Positions 1 through 8,706 of a stretch of DNA of 64,000 nucleotides are shown piece after piece (positions within the stretch are counted from its first letter, which is position 1; each line of letters starts with the position of its first letter). The translations under genes and the position numbers were made by a program. Location: assembly GCF_007197735.1 (NCBI RefSeq), contig NZ_CP041637.1:1240001-1304000 (forward strand), written 5' to 3'. The notes under the pieces were generated by a model that did not search any database, was not told the DNA's origin, and was given only the letters and a program-made list of their open reading frames with translations. Origin of the DNA: Formosa sediminum (GTDB lineage Bacteria; Bacteroidota; Bacteroidia; Flavobacteriales; Flavobacteriaceae).

Positions 1-286
1 TTACTGAAACACCAGGAATTTCAACAGGATATTGAAAAGATAAAAAGATACCTTTGTGTGCGCGTTCTTCAGCAGATAAATCTTCAATATTTTCTTCGTC
101 AAAGAAAATATCACCATCGGTTACTTCATATTCTTCTTTTCCTGCGATAACTGAAGATAATGTACTTTTACCAGAACCGTTTGGTCCCATAATAGCATGT
201 ACTTCACCAGGTTTAACCTCTAAGTTAATCCCTTTTAAAATTGCTTTATCTTCTACGCTTGCGTGTAAATTATTAATCTTTAACAT
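1..286 (-). CDS. sufC: Fe-S cluster assembly ATPase SufC (partial, 3' end outside window)
   Basis: ABC-type ATPase that energises the SufBCD scaffold for Fe-S cluster assembly in the cytoplasm. I translated the minus strand from the ATG at 284-286; 95 codons are visible before the window edge. Walker [10 protein letters not shown] lies at residues 34-42 and a Q-loop segment LSFQYP at about 83-88, with the SufC-typical [11 protein letters not shown] context. The signature motif, Walker B and the C-terminus lie outside. It is the last visible gene of a minus-strand operon, 26 nt after the small lipoprotein gene. Family identity is firm; only the N-terminal third can be examined. Confidence 0.93.
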   Translation of the reverse strand, partial: MLKINNLHASVEDKAILKGINLEVKPGEVHAIMGPNGSGKSTLSSVIAGKEEYEVTDGDIFFDEENIEDLSAEERAHKGIFLSFQYPVEIPGVSV

Positions 287-312
287 TACTCTTTATCTTA
301 GTTGTTGATGTT

Positions 313-696
313 CTAAATTTTTATTGTGTTTTCGTCTTGCGTTTTAGGTTGACTTACAGTTATAATGTCTGTAATTTCTATTTGAAATGGCCAGCCTTCT
401 ACGTCTTGGGGTTTGGGTTTTACAATGCCTTTAATTTCTACCGGCACCATATCTGTATCTTCTTTCTTAAAGGCTGTTGCTTTCTTGTTTAACTCGTGCA
501 TTTTTGGGTTTACAATAATACCATAAATCTGATTTTTAGTTTGTAACACAGCAGCATTTTCATAATACACAAACTCTCCTTTTAAGACTTGTATAGCAGC
601 ATTTTCAGTTGTTGTTACCTCTTTATCAGACTTAGTATCGTTCTTGCAGCTTACAAAAAGCGTTAAACAGAATAAGAAAACAAGAGCTTTTTTCAT
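313..696 (-). CDS. small lipoprotein of unknown function inside the suf operon
   Basis: 127-aa product, not assigned to a named family. The first ~16 residues are a hydrophobic signal ending in LFVSC, a lipobox with Cys17 as predicted lipidated residue, followed by a charged KNDTKSDKE linker. The rest (about 35-120) looks like a small beta-rich domain (GEFVYYENAAVLQT, DMVPVEIKGIVKPKP). It sits 18 nt after sufB and 26 nt before sufC on the same strand, so it is almost certainly co-transcribed with them. A periplasmic or outer-membrane lipoprotein has no known part in cytosolic Fe-S assembly, so the linkage may be only transcriptional. Confidence 0.85.
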   Translation of the reverse strand: MKKALVFLFCLTLFVSCKNDTKSDKEVTTTENAAIQVLKGEFVYYENAAVLQTKNQIYGIIVNPKMHELNKKATAFKKEDTDMVPVEIKGIVKPKPQDVEGWPFQIEITDIITVSQPKTQDENTIKI

Positions 697-714
697 ATTA
701 AATACATTTTGGTT

Positions 715-2163
715 TTATCCAACAGAACCTTCTAAGCTAATTTCTAAAAGTTTCTGAGCTTCTACAGCAAATTCCATTGGTAATTTATTCAATACGTCTT
801 TGCTAAATCCATTTACAATTAATGCAATTGCTTTTTCTGTATCAATACCACGTTGGTTACAATAGAAAATTTGGTCTTCTCCAATTTTACTTGTAGTTGC
901 TTCGTGTTCTATTTGTGCCGATTTGTTTTTAGCTTCAATATATGGAAAAGTGTGTGCTCCACATTCGTTACCCATAAGTAAACTATCGCATTGTGAGAAG
1001 TTACGAGCATTTTCTGCACGTGGACTAATTTGGACTAATCCTCTGTATGAATTTTGCGATTTTCCTGCAGAAATACCTTTACTAATAATAGTTGATTTAG
1101 TATTTTTTCCTAAATGAATCATTTTAGTACCTGTATCTGCTTGCTGATAATTGTTGGTCACTGCTATAGAGTAAAATTCTCCAATCGCATTATCTCCTTT
1201 TAACACACAGCTTGGGTATTTCCAAGTTACAGCTGATCCGGTTTCTACTTGTGTCCATGAAATTTTTGCGTTTTTCTCGCATAGTCCTCGTTTGGTCACA
1301 AAGTTGTAAACACCACCTTTTCCTTCTGCATTCCCTGGAAACCAGTTTTGTACTGTTGAGTATTTTATTTCGGCATCGTCCATTGCAATAAGTTCTACAA
1401 CGGCCGCATGTAATTGATTTTCATCACGGCTTGGTGCTGTACAACCTTCTAGATAACTTACATAACTTCCTTCGTCTGCAACAACTAATGTGCGCTCAAA
1501 TTGGCCTGTACCTGCTTGATTAATTCTAAAGTAAGTCGATAATTCCATCGGGCAACGTACGCCTTTAGGGATGTAACAAAACGATCCATCACTAAACACA
1601 GCACTGTTTAATGCTGCATAAAAATTATCTTTTTGTGGCACTACAGTACCAATGTATTTTTTTACTAATTCTGGATGCTCTTTTATAGCTTCGCTAATAG
1701 AACAGAAAATAATTCCTTTTTCAGCTAAAGTCTTTTTAAATGTAGTTGCCACAGAAACAGAATCTACAACTACATCCATAGCAACATTAGCTAATTTCTT
1801 TTGCTCATCTATAGAAATACCTAATTTAGTAAATGTAGCTAGTAACTCTGGATCTACTTCGTCTAAACTGTCGTATTTAGGTTTGCTATTTGGTGCAGAA
1901 TAATATGAAATGGCTTGAAAATCTGGTTTAGCATAATGGACATTAGCCCATTCTGGTTCTATCATTTCTTGCCATGCACGAAAAGCTTCAAGACGCCATT
2001 CGGTCATCCATTCAGGTTCTTCTTTTTTAAGCGAAATAGCACGTACAATATCTTCATTTAAACCTATAGGGAAAGTTTCAGATTGTATATCTGTGTAAAA
2101 ACCATATTCATATTCTTTGGTTTTTAATTCTTCCCTTAAGTCGTCCTCTGTATACTTACTCAT
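715..2163 (-). CDS. sufB: Fe-S cluster assembly protein SufB
   Basis: 482-aa scaffold subunit of the SufBC2D complex, on which [Fe-S] clusters are built. Full length for the family. Recognisable SUFBD segments include [19 protein letters not shown] in the middle, [25 protein letters not shown] and near the C-terminus [22 protein letters not shown]-like sequence with conserved Cys and His. The ATG at 2163 gives the expected N-terminus [22 protein letters not shown]. It follows sufA by 71 nt and precedes the lipoprotein gene and sufC, forming a sufA-sufB-x-sufC order. sufD, sufS and sufE presumably lie beyond the left edge. Confidence 0.97.
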   Translation of the reverse strand: MSKYTEDDLREELKTKEYEYGFYTDIQSETFPIGLNEDIVRAISLKKEEPEWMTEWRLEAFRAWQEMIEPEWANVHYAKPDFQAISYYSAPNSKPKYDSLDEVDPELLATFTKLGISIDEQKKLANVAMDVVVDSVSVATTFKKTLAEKGIIFCSISEAIKEHPELVKKYIGTVVPQKDNFYAALNSAVFSDGSFCYIPKGVRCPMELSTYFRINQAGTGQFERTLVVADEGSYVSYLEGCTAPSRDENQLHAAVVELIAMDDAEIKYSTVQNWFPGNAEGKGGVYNFVTKRGLCEKNAKISWTQVETGSAVTWKYPSCVLKGDNAIGEFYSIAVTNNYQQADTGTKMIHLGKNTKSTIISKGISAGKSQNSYRGLVQISPRAENARNFSQCDSLLMGNECGAHTFPYIEAKNKSAQIEHEATTSKIGEDQIFYCNQRGIDTEKAIALIVNGFSKDVLNKLPMEFAVEAQKLLEISLEGSVG

Positions 2164-2234
2164 GTTTGTTTTAATATTAAAAAGTGAAAAAGTTTTACAG
2201 CAATACGCAATTAAAACTTTTAAAACTTATTCTG

Positions 2235-2564
2235 TTATAGCGAAAAACTCTCTCCACAACCGCAAGTTCTGTTTGCGTTTGGGTTGTTAAACACAAAGCC
2301 TGTACCGTTTAACCCTCCAGAATATTCTAGTGTAGTTCCTATAAGGTACAAAAAGCTTTTTTTATCAACAATAATTTTTACACCATTGTCTTCGAAAACT
2401 TTGTCTTCTTCTTGTTGTTCTTTGTCAAACTTTAAATCGTAAGACAATCCAGAACAACCACCGCTCTTAACACCTACACGAACGTAGTCTGTAGCTGCAT
2501 TATACCCATCGTCGGCCATTAGTTCAATGACTTTCTTTTTGGCTGTGTCTGATACTTTTATCAT
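2235..2564 (-). CDS. sufA: A-type Fe-S carrier protein (SufA/IscA/HesB family)
   Basis: 109-aa A-type carrier that accepts Fe-S clusters from the SUF scaffold and passes them to apoproteins. The three conserved cysteines are visible: one in GVKSGGCSGLSYDLKFD and the C-terminal pair in TCGCGESFSL. Length and spacing are normal for HesB/IscA proteins. It is the first gene of the minus-strand suf operon, and a TATATTTG -7 box lies 31-38 nt upstream of its ATG. The symbol is chosen from gene context; it could equally be called iscA or erpA. Confidence 0.93.
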   Translation of the reverse strand: MIKVSDTAKKKVIELMADDGYNAATDYVRVGVKSGGCSGLSYDLKFDKEQQEEDKVFEDNGVKIIVDKKSFLYLIGTTLEYSGGLNGTGFVFNNPNANRTCGCGESFSL

Positions 2565-2594
2565 AAATTAAATAGATTAATTCTAAAGTGAATG

Positions 2595-2602
2595 CAAATA
2601 TA
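2595..2602 (-). promoter_or_regulatory. -7 promoter box (TATATTTG) of the suf operon
   Basis: On the minus strand this reads TATATTTG, matching the Bacteroidota housekeeping -7 element TAnnTTTG, about 30 nt upstream of the sufA start. No TTG/TTTG -33 element is present at the usual distance, so the call rests on the -7 box and position only. Confidence 0.5.
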
Positions 2603-3075
2603 CAATTTAAGTAGAGTTTTTCCATGCAACCTTACATTATATTAACTAATGATGTTATTGATTTTTGTTATTGTTGTTTTTTTAAATTTATCTCTTGAAA
2701 ACTGTACGTATCGTTTCCGTAGAGCGCTTTTTTTTTTGTTGCATTTTTTAACTGTTGTTTTAACTGTATTTGCTAGATTTATAAAGGGTTTTATTGTGTT
2801 TTTAAATTTTAAAAACAAGACTATTTCACTATAAAAAGTATAAATTTTAAAACTATATAAGTTTAATTTTTTTTGGTATTAATAGTCTTGTAAAAAGCGC
2901 ATTTTTATTTATTCAATGCTCAATTTATCTAGGTTTTAAGGATGCACTGTTAATTTAGTCTATTAAAACATGATAAAAGTCATTGTTTTAATTTTAAAAT
3001 TTTATTGTATGCTTTAATTTCAAATGTTAATGTATTTTGATCGCTAAACGATAATTTTAAAAATCGCACTATGGT

Positions 3076-3109
3076 TTTGGTGAAATTATAAATAAGCTTC
3101 TTATTTTTG
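3076..3109 (+). promoter_or_regulatory. thiL promoter abutting the start codon
   Basis: TTTG at 3076-3079 and TATTTTTG at 3102-3109 match the Bacteroidota -33/-7 pair (TTTG, TAnnTTTG) with a 22-nt spacer. The -7 box ends only 4 nt before the thiL ATG at 3114, so transcription should start at or within a base or two of the start codon, implying a leaderless message. Confidence 0.6.
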
Positions 3110-3113
3110 CAGT

Positions 3114-4163
3114 ATGATAGAAGATAAAAATCAACAACGTACAGATTTAGGTCAATTAGGTGAATTCGGACTTATTGATCACTTGACAAAACATTTTGAA
3201 ATTAAGCAAGAAACAACCATTAAAGGAATTGGTGATGATGCAGCTGTTTTAGATTTTAAAGATAGTCAGGTTGTTATTACTACAGATTTATTAGTTGAAG
3301 GCGTACATTTTGATTTAAGTTATATGCCTTTAAAACATTTAGGATATAAAGCTGTAGTTGTAAATTTATCTGATGTTTTTGCTATGAATGCTAATGCTAC
3401 TCAAATTACAGTGTCTATAGCGATGTCTAACCGTTTTCCGTTAGAGGCTATAGAAGAATTATATGCTGGAATTGAAACTGCTGCCAAACTATATGGGGTT
3501 GATGTGGTTGGGGGAGATACGACATCTTCAACGAAAGGATTGTTAATTTCGGTTACTGCTTTAGGTACAGTTTCTAAAGATGATGTTGTATATAGAAATG
3601 GTGCAAAACCTAATGATTTATTGGTGGTTACTGGTGATATTGGGAGTGCATATATGGGCTTGCAGGTATTGGAAAGAGAAAAAGAAGTATTTAAAGTAAA
3701 TCCTAATAGTCAACCAGATTTAGAACCTTATACTTATATAATTGAGCGTCAATTAAAGCCTGAGGCTAGACAGGATATAGTGAAATTGTTAAAGCAATTA
3801 GAAGTTAAGCCAACCGCGATGATTGATATTAGTGATGGTTTGTCTTCAGAAATTATTCATTTGTGTAAGCAAAGTAAAGTAGGTTGTGATTTATATGAAA
3901 ATAAAATACCCTTGGACCCACAGTTAATTAGTACTTGTGAAGAATTTGATATAGATGTTACAACTATAGCCTTAAGTGGAGGGGAGGATTATGAGCTCTT
4001 ATTTACTATTTCGCAAGACGATTTTCCAAAAATTAAAGCCAATCCTAATTTAACTGTTATTGGTTACATGACAGAAGAAAGTGCGGGTATGCATTTGGTG
4101 ACTCGCGCCGATACTAAAATTCCTTTAAAAGCTCAGGGTTGGAATGCTTTAAATGATGAGTGA
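3114..4163 (+). CDS. thiL: thiamine-monophosphate kinase
   Basis: Phosphorylates thiamine monophosphate to the active cofactor thiamine diphosphate, last step of thiamine synthesis. 349 aa, usual length. AIR-synthase-like motifs appear in order: GIGDDAAVLD (about 40-49), TTDLLVEGVHFDL, VVNLSDVFAMNA, VVGGDTTSS, MIDISDGLSSE and SGGEDYELLFT near the C-terminus; the Asp-rich stretches bind Mg2+ and phosphate. The ATG at 3114 is the first in frame and directly follows the promoter. It stands alone: no thi genes are adjacent, sufA is divergent on the left and a small convergent gene follows after 18 nt. Confidence 0.96.
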   Translation: MIEDKNQQRTDLGQLGEFGLIDHLTKHFEIKQETTIKGIGDDAAVLDFKDSQVVITTDLLVEGVHFDLSYMPLKHLGYKAVVVNLSDVFAMNANATQITVSIAMSNRFPLEAIEELYAGIETAAKLYGVDVVGGDTTSSTKGLLISVTALGTVSKDDVVYRNGAKPNDLLVVTGDIGSAYMGLQVLEREKEVFKVNPNSQPDLEPYTYIIERQLKPEARQDIVKLLKQLEVKPTAMIDISDGLSSEIIHLCKQSKVGCDLYENKIPLDPQLISTCEEFDIDVTTIALSGGEDYELLFTISQDDFPKIKANPNLTVIGYMTEESAGMHLVTRADTKIPLKAQGWNALNDE

Positions 4164-4181
4164 TATTAGTTGAAGTACGGC

Positions 4182-4433
4182 TTAGAATAGACTTGGTTTT
4201 TGGCGTGCTTGTTTTGAGCTGTGTATTCTGTTTAAGATAGAGTTGATTTCTTTAAATTTTGGAGTAAGTTCTATTAAATTACCGTTGCTATATGTTGTTA
4301 ATTCACGATTGCAGTGCTTGCATTTGTATTCTTTTACATGGTGAGTAACTTGTTTGGTGATTTCGTAATTGTGTCCAAAAAGGCTACAGTACATTTTAGG
4401 GAATACCCCCTTTTTTTTAATTGGTTTTTCCAT
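4182..4433 (-). CDS. small zinc-ribbon-like protein, unknown function
   Basis: 83-aa protein I cannot name. It contains YCSLFGHNYE at 15-24 and YKCKHCNRE at 36-44, giving Cys16, His21, Cys38 and Cys41 as a plausible zinc site; this CxLFGHxY...CxxC layout resembles small conserved proteins sometimes described as prophage- or DUF1660-like (from memory, not checked). A basic C-terminus (SSKQARQKPSLF) follows. It ends 18 nt from the 3' end of thiL, convergently, and lies downstream of the hydrolase gene on the same strand with a 63-nt gap, so the two may be co-transcribed. Confidence 0.7.
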   Translation of the reverse strand: MEKPIKKKGVFPKMYCSLFGHNYEITKQVTHHVKEYKCKHCNRELTTYSNGNLIELTPKFKEINSILNRIHSSKQARQKPSLF

Positions 4434-4496
4434 AAATCATTCATTTTGAGGTTTAAACTTATGAAAAAATATTTATTATTCGATAAAGTGTTATGT

Positions 4497-5270
4497 TTAT
4501 TCGATAAAAAGCGTTAATTCTTGTAAAGTTTCACTTTCATTTTCAATATAACTCATGTGTCCGTCGGGTAATTCTACCAATTTCACTTCAGTATTATGTG
4601 TTTGTTTAATTATGGTTTCCGGATTCAATACAGGGTCATTTTTACCATAAATAATCATTTTTTTGTAGGGAGAAAAGTGTAATAATACTTCTAAATCCTG
4701 CCTAATTTTCATGCCTTCTTGTGCAGCAATATAACCTTGTAAAGGTGTTCTTAAGGCTTCTTTTTTTAGCCAAGCAATATCTTTAGCAAATTTTATTGTG
4801 TTTTTTGGTTTAAATAAATTTGCAATAGACATTTTTACCATGGATTCGTAATTGTGTTTTACCACGTCTATTGCTCTGTTTCTAAGAGCAATGCGTTCAT
4901 CAGAGTCAGGTTTGGAAGTAGAGTTCATGAGTACCAAGCCTTTAATATTGTCTGGTAAACGTTCTGCTAATACTAGGGCAACGTAGCCTCCCATAGAATG
5001 GCCTACAATATAATAGCGTCTAATTTTTAAATGATTTAACACCGTTTGTACGGCATCAGCCATCATGTCCATAGTGTGTATGTATCCAATACATGCGGTA
5101 TCTCCATGTCCTAATAAGTCTATACAAATTACACGATTTTTTTTAGCTAATCTTGGGGCAATACGTTTCCACATCGTACTATTTTCTAAAAAACCATGAA
5201 GTAGTATAATGGCAGTGCCTTTGCCTTGGTCACTATAATAAATAGGAGAGCCTTTGTGTTGTAAAATCAT
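4497..5270 (-). CDS. alpha/beta-hydrolase fold protein
   Basis: 257-aa soluble hydrolase of the esterase/lipase superfamily; substrate unknown. Visible elements: oxyanion-hole strand ILLHGFLENSTMW (about 22-34), nucleophile elbow GHSMGG with Ser92, acid residue in YGKNDPVLNP (about 210) and catalytic His in DGHMSYIENE near the C-terminus. A cap region lies between about 120 and 195. No signal peptide, so cytoplasmic. ATG at 5270 gives the standard short beta-strand N-terminus MILQHKGSPIYY. Neighbours do not point to a pathway. Haloperoxidase-, BioH- or MenH-like activities cannot be separated from sequence. Confidence 0.88.
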   Translation of the reverse strand: MILQHKGSPIYYSDQGKGTAIILLHGFLENSTMWKRIAPRLAKKNRVICIDLLGHGDTACIGYIHTMDMMADAVQTVLNHLKIRRYYIVGHSMGGYVALVLAERLPDNIKGLVLMNSTSKPDSDERIALRNRAIDVVKHNYESMVKMSIANLFKPKNTIKFAKDIAWLKKEALRTPLQGYIAAQEGMKIRQDLEVLLHFSPYKKMIIYGKNDPVLNPETIIKQTHNTEVKLVELPDGHMSYIENESETLQELTLFIE

Positions 5271-5336
5271 AATACTTAATTCTGCTACAAAAATAAGAGC
5301 TAGATTTTAAAAAAGAATAATTTTAGTATTTAAGAT

Positions 5337-5993
5337 TTAACTATGTAATCGTTTTATTGCAGAGAAGGCTTTGTTTACAAATTGCTCTTCAACTAATACA
5401 GTAAATTCGTTTGTGGTTGAAACTACTTCGTAAAGGGTGATGCCTTCCCAGGCCAATCGTTTAAAAATCTGATAATACAAACCGGCAATTTTTGTATTGT
5501 CTGCAGGAAGATTAATACTTATAGCTGATAAATGATTCTGTAATCCTATACGTTGTTCTTTATTAAATAAGCGTTCAATATGGTGTTGCTCAGAGCTTGA
5601 AATTACAATATTGCTTTCATGTATACCTCTTGTAAAGGCGTAAAATATATTTGATTTATCTCCAATTTCCTGAATTACCTGTGCATGACTTTCAAAAAGG
5701 GTTGTAGAGTTTTTAAAGGTGTAGTTGGAGAGGTTAGATCTTACAGTTATGTCGCCTAAACTATTTAATACGCGTTTTAATCGCATTGAGTTTCCTAAAT
5801 CTTTTGGTGGTGAGTATCTGCGTAAAGCCATCATAATTGCTCCAGATTTTACTGGCTTTCTAAGCATTTCAGAAATAGGCTGGACCAGTTCGTTGGCTAG
5901 GGCCGAATAATTTACAATGTTTCTTGAAATGGCTTCTTCTAAAAAGGGTTGAGCTAGTAAAATTTCTTCAACACAAGAGGCAATGGTTCTCAT
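5337..5993 (-). CDS. ACT-domain-like protein divergent from aspartate kinase
   Basis: 218-aa soluble protein with no named family that I recognise. The first ~70 residues are helical and may form an HTH-like or dimerising unit (ISRNIVNYSALANELVQPISEMLRKPV). From about 80 to 215 there appear to be two ACT-like beta-alpha-beta-beta repeats (LNSLGDITVRSNLSNYTFKN; IAGLYYQIFKRLAWEGITLYEVVSTTNEFTVLVEE... the second strongly resembles the C-terminal ACT units of aspartate kinases). It is transcribed divergently from lysC with a 102-nt shared promoter region. An amino-acid-sensing role is an inference from fold and context. Confidence 0.75.
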   Translation of the reverse strand: MRTIASCVEEILLAQPFLEEAISRNIVNYSALANELVQPISEMLRKPVKSGAIMMALRRYSPPKDLGNSMRLKRVLNSLGDITVRSNLSNYTFKNSTTLFESHAQVIQEIGDKSNIFYAFTRGIHESNIVISSSEQHHIERLFNKEQRIGLQNHLSAISINLPADNTKIAGLYYQIFKRLAWEGITLYEVVSTTNEFTVLVEEQFVNKAFSAIKRLHS

Positions 5994-6018
5994 TTGTTAA
6001 TTATTTAACATTCTGTGC

Positions 6019-6026
6019 AAATTTAG
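6019..6026 (-). promoter_or_regulatory. -7 promoter box (TAAATTTG) for the ACT-like gene
   Basis: Minus strand TAAATTTG matches TAnnTTTG and lies 26 nt upstream of the ATG at 5993. No clear -33 element seen. The divergent lysC promoter in the same gap is less clear (TTAGTTTG near 6049-6056 is one base off). Confidence 0.45.
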
Positions 6027-6095
6027 AACAATTTTTTCATTTTTATTTTAGTTTGCAGAAGACTAATTACATTTGAACTTTAAAATTTAGAAATT

Positions 6096-7418
6096 ATGCT
6101 TGTATTAAAATTTGGTGGTACTTCTGTTGGATCTGTAAAAAATATGACTAACGTTAAAAGTATAGTGTCGCAAGGTGGAAGAAAAGTGGTGGTGTTGTCT
6201 GCGATGTCTGGAACAACCAATGCGCTTGTAGAAATATCTAATACCATAGCGGCTGGCAAAGCTTCAGAAGCTTTAAGTTTAGTTAAAACATTACACAAAA
6301 CATATATAACTGTAGTTAACGATTTGTTTTCTGAACAAGCCTTTATCGATGAGTCTTTGAATTATGTTAATACGGTTTTTGAGGAGTTAAGTGTATTAAC
6401 TACGCAGTCACATTCTACGTTATTATACAACAAAATTGTAGCTAAAGGAGAGTTGTTGTCTACATTTATGTTTAGTCGTTTTTTACAACAAGACGGTTTA
6501 AAGGCTACTTTAATTTCAGCTTTCGATTTTATGAGAACAGATAGACTTCAAGAGCCAGATTCGTTTTATATCCAGAAAAATTTAAATACTATTTTAAACG
6601 AAAATACCGAGACAGAGATTTTTATTACTCAAGGTTTTGTGTGTTTAGATGCAGATGGTCATGTGTCTAATTTAGAACGTGGCGGTAGTGATTACACTGC
6701 TAGTATTATTGGAGCAGCTATTGAGGCAGAAGAAGTACAGATTTGGACAGATATTGATGGGTTCCATAATAACGATCCACGTTTTGTACACCATACCGAT
6801 GCTATTTCTCATTTATCTTTTGATGAGGCAGCAGAATTAGCGTATTTCGGGGCAAAAATTTTGCACCCGCAAACTGTAATGCCTGTACGTGATTTAAAAA
6901 TACCAGTACGAATAAAAAATACTATGGAGCCTACTGCTCATGGTACTCTAATAGACGATTCTGCAGAAGGAGAAGGTATTAAAGCTATTGCAGCTATTGA
7001 TGGAATTACGGCTATAAAAATTAAATCTGCACGTATGCTTCAGGCACATGGTTTTTTGAAAAAAGTTTTCGAAATTTTTGAAAAATACCACACGTCTATA
7101 GATATGATTACCACGTCTGAAATAGCTGTATCATTAACTATAGATGATGCAACTTTTTTAGAAAATATTGTTACCGAGTTAGAAGAGTTTTCTAATGTAA
7201 GTGTAGATACGCACAGAACTATTGTATGTTTAGTTGGAAATAATATTGTGCATCACCCAGATACGCATAAATTATTCCAGATTTTACAAGATATAAACAT
7301 TAGAATGATTTCTTATGGTGGAAGTAATAATAATATTTCATTACTAATAAATACTAGCGATAAATTAGAAACATTACAAAAATTACACCGTTACGTCTTT
7401 GAAGAGGCCTTGGTGTAA
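6096..7418 (+). CDS. lysC: aspartate kinase
   Basis: Phosphorylates L-aspartate at the head of the lysine, threonine, methionine and diaminopimelate pathways. 440 aa, monofunctional (no homoserine dehydrogenase domain). KFGGTSVG at residues 5-12 is the aspartokinase signature; RGGSDYTASIIGAAI, DIDGFHNNDPRFV and FGAKILHPQTVMP complete the kinase domain. The C-terminal ~150 residues hold two ACT domains (AIAAIDGITAIKIKSARM; IVCLVGNNIVHHPDTHKLF) expected to bind an end-product effector. No asd or dap gene is adjacent; an ACT-like protein gene is divergent upstream. Which amino acid inhibits it cannot be read from the sequence. Confidence 0.95.
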   Translation: MLVLKFGGTSVGSVKNMTNVKSIVSQGGRKVVVLSAMSGTTNALVEISNTIAAGKASEALSLVKTLHKTYITVVNDLFSEQAFIDESLNYVNTVFEELSVLTTQSHSTLLYNKIVAKGELLSTFMFSRFLQQDGLKATLISAFDFMRTDRLQEPDSFYIQKNLNTILNENTETEIFITQGFVCLDADGHVSNLERGGSDYTASIIGAAIEAEEVQIWTDIDGFHNNDPRFVHHTDAISHLSFDEAAELAYFGAKILHPQTVMPVRDLKIPVRIKNTMEPTAHGTLIDDSAEGEGIKAIAAIDGITAIKIKSARMLQAHGFLKKVFEIFEKYHTSIDMITTSEIAVSLTIDDATFLENIVTELEEFSNVSVDTHRTIVCLVGNNIVHHPDTHKLFQILQDINIRMISYGGSNNNISLLINTSDKLETLQKLHRYVFEEALV

Positions 7419-7462
7419 ACCGTATTTAATTTTTGATAATAAAATTGAAATAAATTTTAAAT

Positions 7463-7909
7463 ATGATATATAGACAAGCTCTCAAACAAGATGTAAACTC
7501 TATTGCTAAATTATTTGATGATTATCGTGTTTTTTATAATAAGGAGGCAGATTTAAAAGGAGCTGAAAAATTTATTTCGGAACGGTTAAAAAATAATGAT
7601 TCTAACATTTTTATTGCGGAAAATGAAACTAAACAAATTGTGGGTTTTGTACAGTTGTTCCCTTTGTTTTCTTCAACAAGAATGAAGAAATTGTGGCTTT
7701 TAAATGATTTATATGTTAATCCTAAATTTAGAGGAAAAGGAGTGTCTGTAAAGTTAATTGAACAGGCGAAGCATTTAGTGGTTGAAACTGAAGCTTGTGG
7801 TATGTTTTTAGAGACTAGTAAATCTAATGTAATAGGAAATAATTTATATCCAAAAACAGGTTTTCAATTAAATGAAAGTTCTAATTATTACGAATGGAAT
7901 AATGGTTAA
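7463..7909 (+). CDS. GNAT-family N-acetyltransferase
   Basis: 148-aa cytoplasmic acetyltransferase using acetyl-CoA; acceptor unknown. The acetyl-CoA-binding motif A is LYVNPKFRGKGVSVKLIEQA-like at about 90-108 with the R-G-K-G-V pyrophosphate loop, and motif B ends in GNNLYPKTGFQLNESSNYYEW. Whole-domain length is standard. The gene follows lysC by 44 nt on the same strand and precedes a terminator, so it may be read from the lysC promoter; no functional connection is evident. Confidence 0.9.
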   Translation: MIYRQALKQDVNSIAKLFDDYRVFYNKEADLKGAEKFISERLKNNDSNIFIAENETKQIVGFVQLFPLFSSTRMKKLWLLNDLYVNPKFRGKGVSVKLIEQAKHLVVETEACGMFLETSKSNVIGNNLYPKTGFQLNESSNYYEWNNG

Positions 7910-7982
7910 AAAATAAACCAATTATATTTTTTAAATAGATAGGTCTAAAATAATGTTCTGAATAATTATAATTAAGAAAAAG

Positions 7983-8013
7983 AAGCGATGCTGTTATTGG
8001 TGTCGCTTTTTTG
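7983..8013 (+). terminator. terminator after the lysC-GNAT unit
   Basis: AAGCGA (7983-7988) pairs with TCGCTT (8003-8008) and is followed by a T-rich run. Short stem and a 14-nt loop make it moderate in strength. Confidence 0.5.
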
Positions 8014-8034
8014 TTTTTTTAAGAAATAGCGGAG

Positions 8035-8601
8035 TTAAAAAGAATAACCAATGCGTAAATGAAGATTTACTGCAACTACATTTCTGTCGCCGTAATAATA
8101 ATCGTTATTTTTAATTAAGTAGCGTCCGTATCCTATACCAAAACCTGTCTCGTAATTAAAATGTGCACTAATGTGCCGGCGAATCCCCCAGGTGGGAATA
8201 ATAGTAAAGTCTCCAATAAAATTAAGATGGTCTGCATTCGTTATTGTAAACCAATCTGGGTGATAGCTTGTTTTTATAGATACAAAATTTCCTGTATTAT
8301 TTGCAGTGTGTCTACCTTTGTTGTTGCGTTTTTTTAAATTATAATACCAACGAGGTTCTAATGTTAAAACAGGAGCTAGTAAATACCCGTTAATATCGTT
8401 TACATCGCTTCCCCAAAATCCCGCATCTAAACCTAATTCACTACGCAAGACGATACTATTTTTTAAACGGGATTCGTTATTTATATAAAACCCTAGAAAG
8501 CCTGTTTGTACTCCAAAGATAGCGGTTTCTGCTGTTGTATTTTGTGTATATCCTGTTATAGAAATAATAAAAACAATACATGCGACTAAGGAGTGTTTCA
8601 T
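8035..8601 (-). CDS. predicted small outer-membrane beta-barrel protein
   Basis: 188 aa with a cleavable signal peptide (MKHSLVACIVFIISITGYTQ, cut after about residue 19). The mature part is built of alternating aromatic/hydrophobic strands (FGVQTGFLGFYINNE, VLTLEPRWYYNLKKR, HFNYETGFGIGYGRYLIK) and ends in LHLRIGYSF, with a terminal Phe typical of barrel proteins recognised by BamA. Size suggests eight strands, as in OmpX/OmpW-sized porin-like proteins. No function can be named; genes on both sides are unrelated. Confidence 0.75.
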   Translation of the reverse strand: MKHSLVACIVFIISITGYTQNTTAETAIFGVQTGFLGFYINNESRLKNSIVLRSELGLDAGFWGSDVNDINGYLLAPVLTLEPRWYYNLKKRNNKGRHTANNTGNFVSIKTSYHPDWFTITNADHLNFIGDFTIIPTWGIRRHISAHFNYETGFGIGYGRYLIKNNDYYYGDRNVVAVNLHLRIGYSF

Positions 8602-8646
8602 GAGTTATGTAAGTACTAATTATAAGCGTGTTAAATATCAACAAAA

Positions 8647-8676
8647 AAAGCAGAATTTAAAGATAAATTCTGCTTT
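8647..8676 (-). terminator. terminator of the Xaa-Pro aminopeptidase gene
   Basis: A perfect 12-bp inverted repeat (8647-8658 with 8665-8676, core GCAGAATTT) with a 6-nt loop, followed on the minus strand by a run of seven Ts. It lies 30 nt past the stop of the gene at 8707-9999. Confidence 0.75.
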
Positions 8677-8706
8677 CTGTATAAATTATTTTATAAAATA
8701 AAAGGA

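Larger units (their letters stand above)
2565..3113. other. AT-rich intergenic region between divergent sufA and thiL
   Basis: 549 nt with no convincing gene. It holds the sufA promoter at its left end and the thiL promoter at its right end. The interior is homopolymer-rich (long T and A runs) and I see no hairpin with a T-tract or tRNA-like fold. One 61-codon hydrophobic reading frame at 2649-2834 is judged spurious. Confidence 0.6.

Noticed and set aside
2649-2834. 61-codon hydrophobic reading frame in the sufA-thiL gap
   Set aside because: Composition is what random T-rich DNA yields (Phe/Leu/Val/Ile), with no start signal, promoter or domain.
4314-4517. 67-codon plus-strand frame
   Set aside because: Lies largely antisense to the small Cys-rich gene at 4182-4433, whose Cys/His motif is coherent.
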